Shown here piece by piece: positions 62,180-64,000 of a stretch of DNA of 64,000 nucleotides. Source of the DNA: Oceanispirochaeta crateris (GTDB lineage: Bacteria > Spirochaetota > Spirochaetia > DSM-2461); assembly GCF_008329965.1 (NCBI RefSeq), contig NZ_CP036150.1:3018439-3082438 (forward strand), written 5' to 3'. Each line of letters starts with the position of its first letter. The stretch's first letter is position 1. The translations under genes and the position numbers were made by a program. The notes beneath the pieces were generated by a model that saw only the letters and a program-made list of their open reading frames with translations, was not told the DNA's origin and did no database searches.

Positions 62180-64000
62180 CTAATCCAGTGACTTTGTTCT
62201 CAATCGTTCCATCGCCCAAAAAGTATACTTTCTAACTTTTTTATCCGGATCCTGTTCGAGATCCTTCAGGATTTCTGTTCCCTCTTCTGTATTCAGAACT
62301 TCTAATGCCTTCGTTACTTCTATCCGGACCTCTTTGTTCGGATCTCTGGCAGCCAGGACAATCCCTCTAAAAGCGGCCTTTGTTTTTATGGCGGATAGAA
62401 ATGATGCAGATTCCTGACGTATGGCAGAACTTCTGTTTTTGAGTTTCCGAATATGATTTTCCACAAATCCCGTGGATTCAAGGACTTCTGCAATGTAGTG
62501 ATGAAGAGAGGGAATATCCTCTTTTAACAGTTCAACCATGACTTGCTCTCCCTCAAACCCCATGAGTTTAAAGATGGTCGTCATATCTTCCCGGAGCTGA
62601 GGACCGGCATCCTTGAACAGTTCAATTGCCGTGGCTATGCTCTTTTTATCTTTCTTCCCGCTCAAACTGCGAATACAATCCTTTTTGTATTCATCATCAT
62701 TTGCTATTTTTCTCACAAGGATTTCAACTGAAGCCGCACTTTCTGAAGCACTAAGGCCTTCAATGACTCCAAGAATGACAGAATCTACCTCATTTTCATC
62801 ATTCAGTAGGGCTTCCAAGTCCTTGAGCACGGCAGGAGATCCACTTGTACCAAGGGCTTTCGCCACTTCTCTGCGGACACGGTCTACCGGATCACGGAGC
62901 ATATTCACGCAGCGCATCAACTCTTTGGTTTCCTTGTATTCTACCAGGCTCCAGATACTTGAGATTCTAACATCCGGGTTAGCATCATCCAAAGCCTCCC
63001 GGATCTCTTTCAAAAATGTCTTCTTTCCAGTGGCTGGTAAGGAGACGATGACCGCCGCACGACTTTGAGCATCTATAGAATCCAAAATGGATTTCACCCG
63101 CTCATTAAAAAGTTTTTCTGAATAGGCACTGAGCATCCCGGCAAATTCCCGTGCTTCTTCGAGGGGCAGAATAGGAAGATTTTCAAGAATGATCTGCAAA
63201 CAACTGGCATTCTTCATCTCACCCAAAATCTTTAAGGCCTGGATACGTACCTGATGGGAATAGGCTTCACGTCCCTGCCTGATAATATCCATGACAAGGC
63301 ACTGAACATCCGGTTTAGGCATTGTTAAAAGAACCTTTCTCAATTCATCTTTTAATGGAAAATCAGGATCCTTAAGAAAACTCTCGAGAACCGGAAGCAT
63401 AATAGAGGCACCCCTGACAGGTATGGCATGCAGGACTTCTCTCATGATTTCAGGATGATCTTTTGATTCGAGAAGTTCCTGTCTCATCAGAGCAATCGCA
63501 TTGTCACTTCCTCTTTGATGAACACACTCTAATGTATTCTTATAGAGTTCTCTAAGCTCAACATCCACCTTCTGACTGATATCCTGAGCAAAAACTCTAT
63601 CGGCCAAATTATCAATAGCCTCCTGAGGTCCCGCCTTCTTTAATAGACGAGAAGCCAACAAGAGTGATCCACGATTATTATTGGATTGGATCTCATTAAG
63701 AAAACCAGTCACATTGACTTCTAGAGCTTTATTCAGAAGGTCATAATTCCTCTCCAGCTGCTGTTTATCATTCATATAGCTTTCACGGATTAATCTATTT
63801 AGGACAGCACAGTCTTGAAGGTATCGGGCAGCATTCTGTCTCAGTTCCAGATCATCTCCTGCAAGAATCCCCAATGCAAGATCCTGATCCTCAGCCGATT
63901 CTGTATCAAGAAGTTGAAGAACATGAAGGATTTGTTCATTGTTCAAACTTTCAAGTGTAAGGGAATATAAGGATAGAAAGTCTTTAACAATTCTATCTTT
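62180..64000 (-). CDS. HEAT-repeat protein (5' end beyond right edge)
   Basis: The minus-strand frame is open from 64000 to 62180, so the true start lies outside. The 607 visible residues form HEAT/Armadillo-type repeats over almost the whole length (for example DPNKEVRIEVTKALEVL, DPVDRVRREVAKALGTSG, DANPDVRISSIWSLVEY). The product is a scaffold-type solenoid without an enzyme motif. A TTG at 63946 is not needed as start because coding-like sequence continues upstream. It is convergent with the DUF1847-like gene. Confidence 0.82.
   Translation of the reverse strand, partial: KDRIVKDFLSLYSLTLESLNNEQILHVLQLLDTESAEDQDLALGILAGDDLELRQNAARYLQDCAVLNRLIRESYMNDKQQLERNYDLLNKALEVNVTGFLNEIQSNNNRGSLLLASRLLKKAGPQEAIDNLADRVFAQDISQKVDVELRELYKNTLECVHQRGSDNAIALMRQELLESKDHPEIMREVLHAIPVRGASIMLPVLESFLKDPDFPLKDELRKVLLTMPKPDVQCLVMDIIRQGREAYSHQVRIQALKILGEMKNASCLQIILENLPILPLEEAREFAGMLSAYSEKLFNERVKSILDSIDAQSRAAVIVSLPATGKKTFLKEIREALDDANPDVRISSIWSLVEYKETKELMRCVNMLRDPVDRVRREVAKALGTSGSPAVLKDLEALLNDENEVDSVILGVIEGLSASESAASVEILVRKIANDDEYKKDCIRSLSGKKDKKSIATAIELFKDAGPQLREDMTTIFKLMGFEGEQVMVELLKEDIPSLHHYIAEVLESTGFVENHIRKLKNRSSAIRQESASFLSAIKTKAAFRGIVLAARDPNKEVRIEVTKALEVLNTEEGTEILKDLEQDPDKKVRKYTFWAMERLRTKSLD

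Noticed and set aside
1-64000. CRISPR array, prophage or antiphage defence island
   Set aside because: No regularly spaced repeats, cas-type, phage structural or recognised defence genes were found. The accessory block contains insertion sequences and one toxin-antitoxin pair only.

Overview
The window (about 40% G+C by eye) looks like chromosome from a free-living, anaerobic-type spirochaete, family Spirochaetaceae or close. This is an inference from protein types: an adjacent TIGR03546/TIGR03545-like pair, an FliK/YlqG-like plus FlhB-tail/YlqH-like pair, a Rex repressor, two flavodoxins, several HD-GYP proteins, and many lipoproteins with short lipoboxes. No rRNA, phage or CRISPR array was seen. 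Both tRNA genes lack an encoded CCA.

Layout. 1-2.9 kb: riboflavin operon (ribD 3' part, ribE, ribBA, ribH) ending at a terminator. 3.0-7.05 kb, minus strand: a broken higBA-like toxin-antitoxin relic, an NmrA-type oxidoreductase, and an OpuC-type osmoprotectant ABC transporter. 7.1-8.8 kb: a small lipoprotein with a flavinylation-type motif and a small membrane protein.

8.9-20 kb is an accessory block. It holds four insertion-sequence families (an rve-type element, an IS3 element carrying a nested IS256 element, an IS1182 element and an IS407-group IS3 element), a ParE/RelE toxin-antitoxin pair, a GNAT acetyltransferase and two small cargo genes. A duplicated ~130-bp block containing the 3' end and terminator of tRNA-Ile(CAU) brackets its core (10122-10252 and 19793-19924). 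This suggests that the block grew by integration at the tRNA gene.

20-33 kb: a chemoreceptor, the TIGR03546/TIGR03545 pair, and a compact minus-strand signalling operon (two-propeller histidine kinase, HD-GYP response regulator, 7TM histidine kinase, 7TM LuxR regulator). 33-48.8 kb is mostly housekeeping: leuCD, an RlmK-type methyltransferase, a pseudouridine synthase, a hotdog thioesterase, a flavodoxin, Rex, an SDR, the flagellar-type YlqG/YlqH pair, a C_GCAxxG_C_C protein, a GH36-like protein without its nucleophile, an RNase HII-like protein, a YegD-like Hsp70, an acyl-CoA synthetase, a phosphodiester glycosidase and a PlsC acyltransferase.

49.4-54.3 kb: tRNA-Leu(CAA), an HD-GYP relic, and a NitT/TauT-type ABC operon with an unusual 207-aa protein inside it, then DUF2023 and flavodoxin genes. 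The two units carry related palindromes upstream. 54.3-58.5 kb, minus strand: a zinc-homeostasis locus (Fur/Zur regulator, internally deleted ZnuA, histidine-rich DUF2796/ZrgA-like protein, LolD/FtsX-type ABC transporter, DUF3299 lipoprotein) with two matching TGCAA-N5-TTGCA operators. 58.5-64 kb: a sugar-type binding lipoprotein, a membrane HD-GYP protein, a DUF1847 protein and a HEAT-repeat protein running off the right edge.

The best candidates for something new are the zinc locus with its mini-ZnuA, the ABC/DUF2023/flavodoxin pair of operons, the tRNA-Ile island with its GCGTCA repeats, and the catalytically altered GH36-like and RNase HII-like pair. All family names come from reading the translations, not from database searches.
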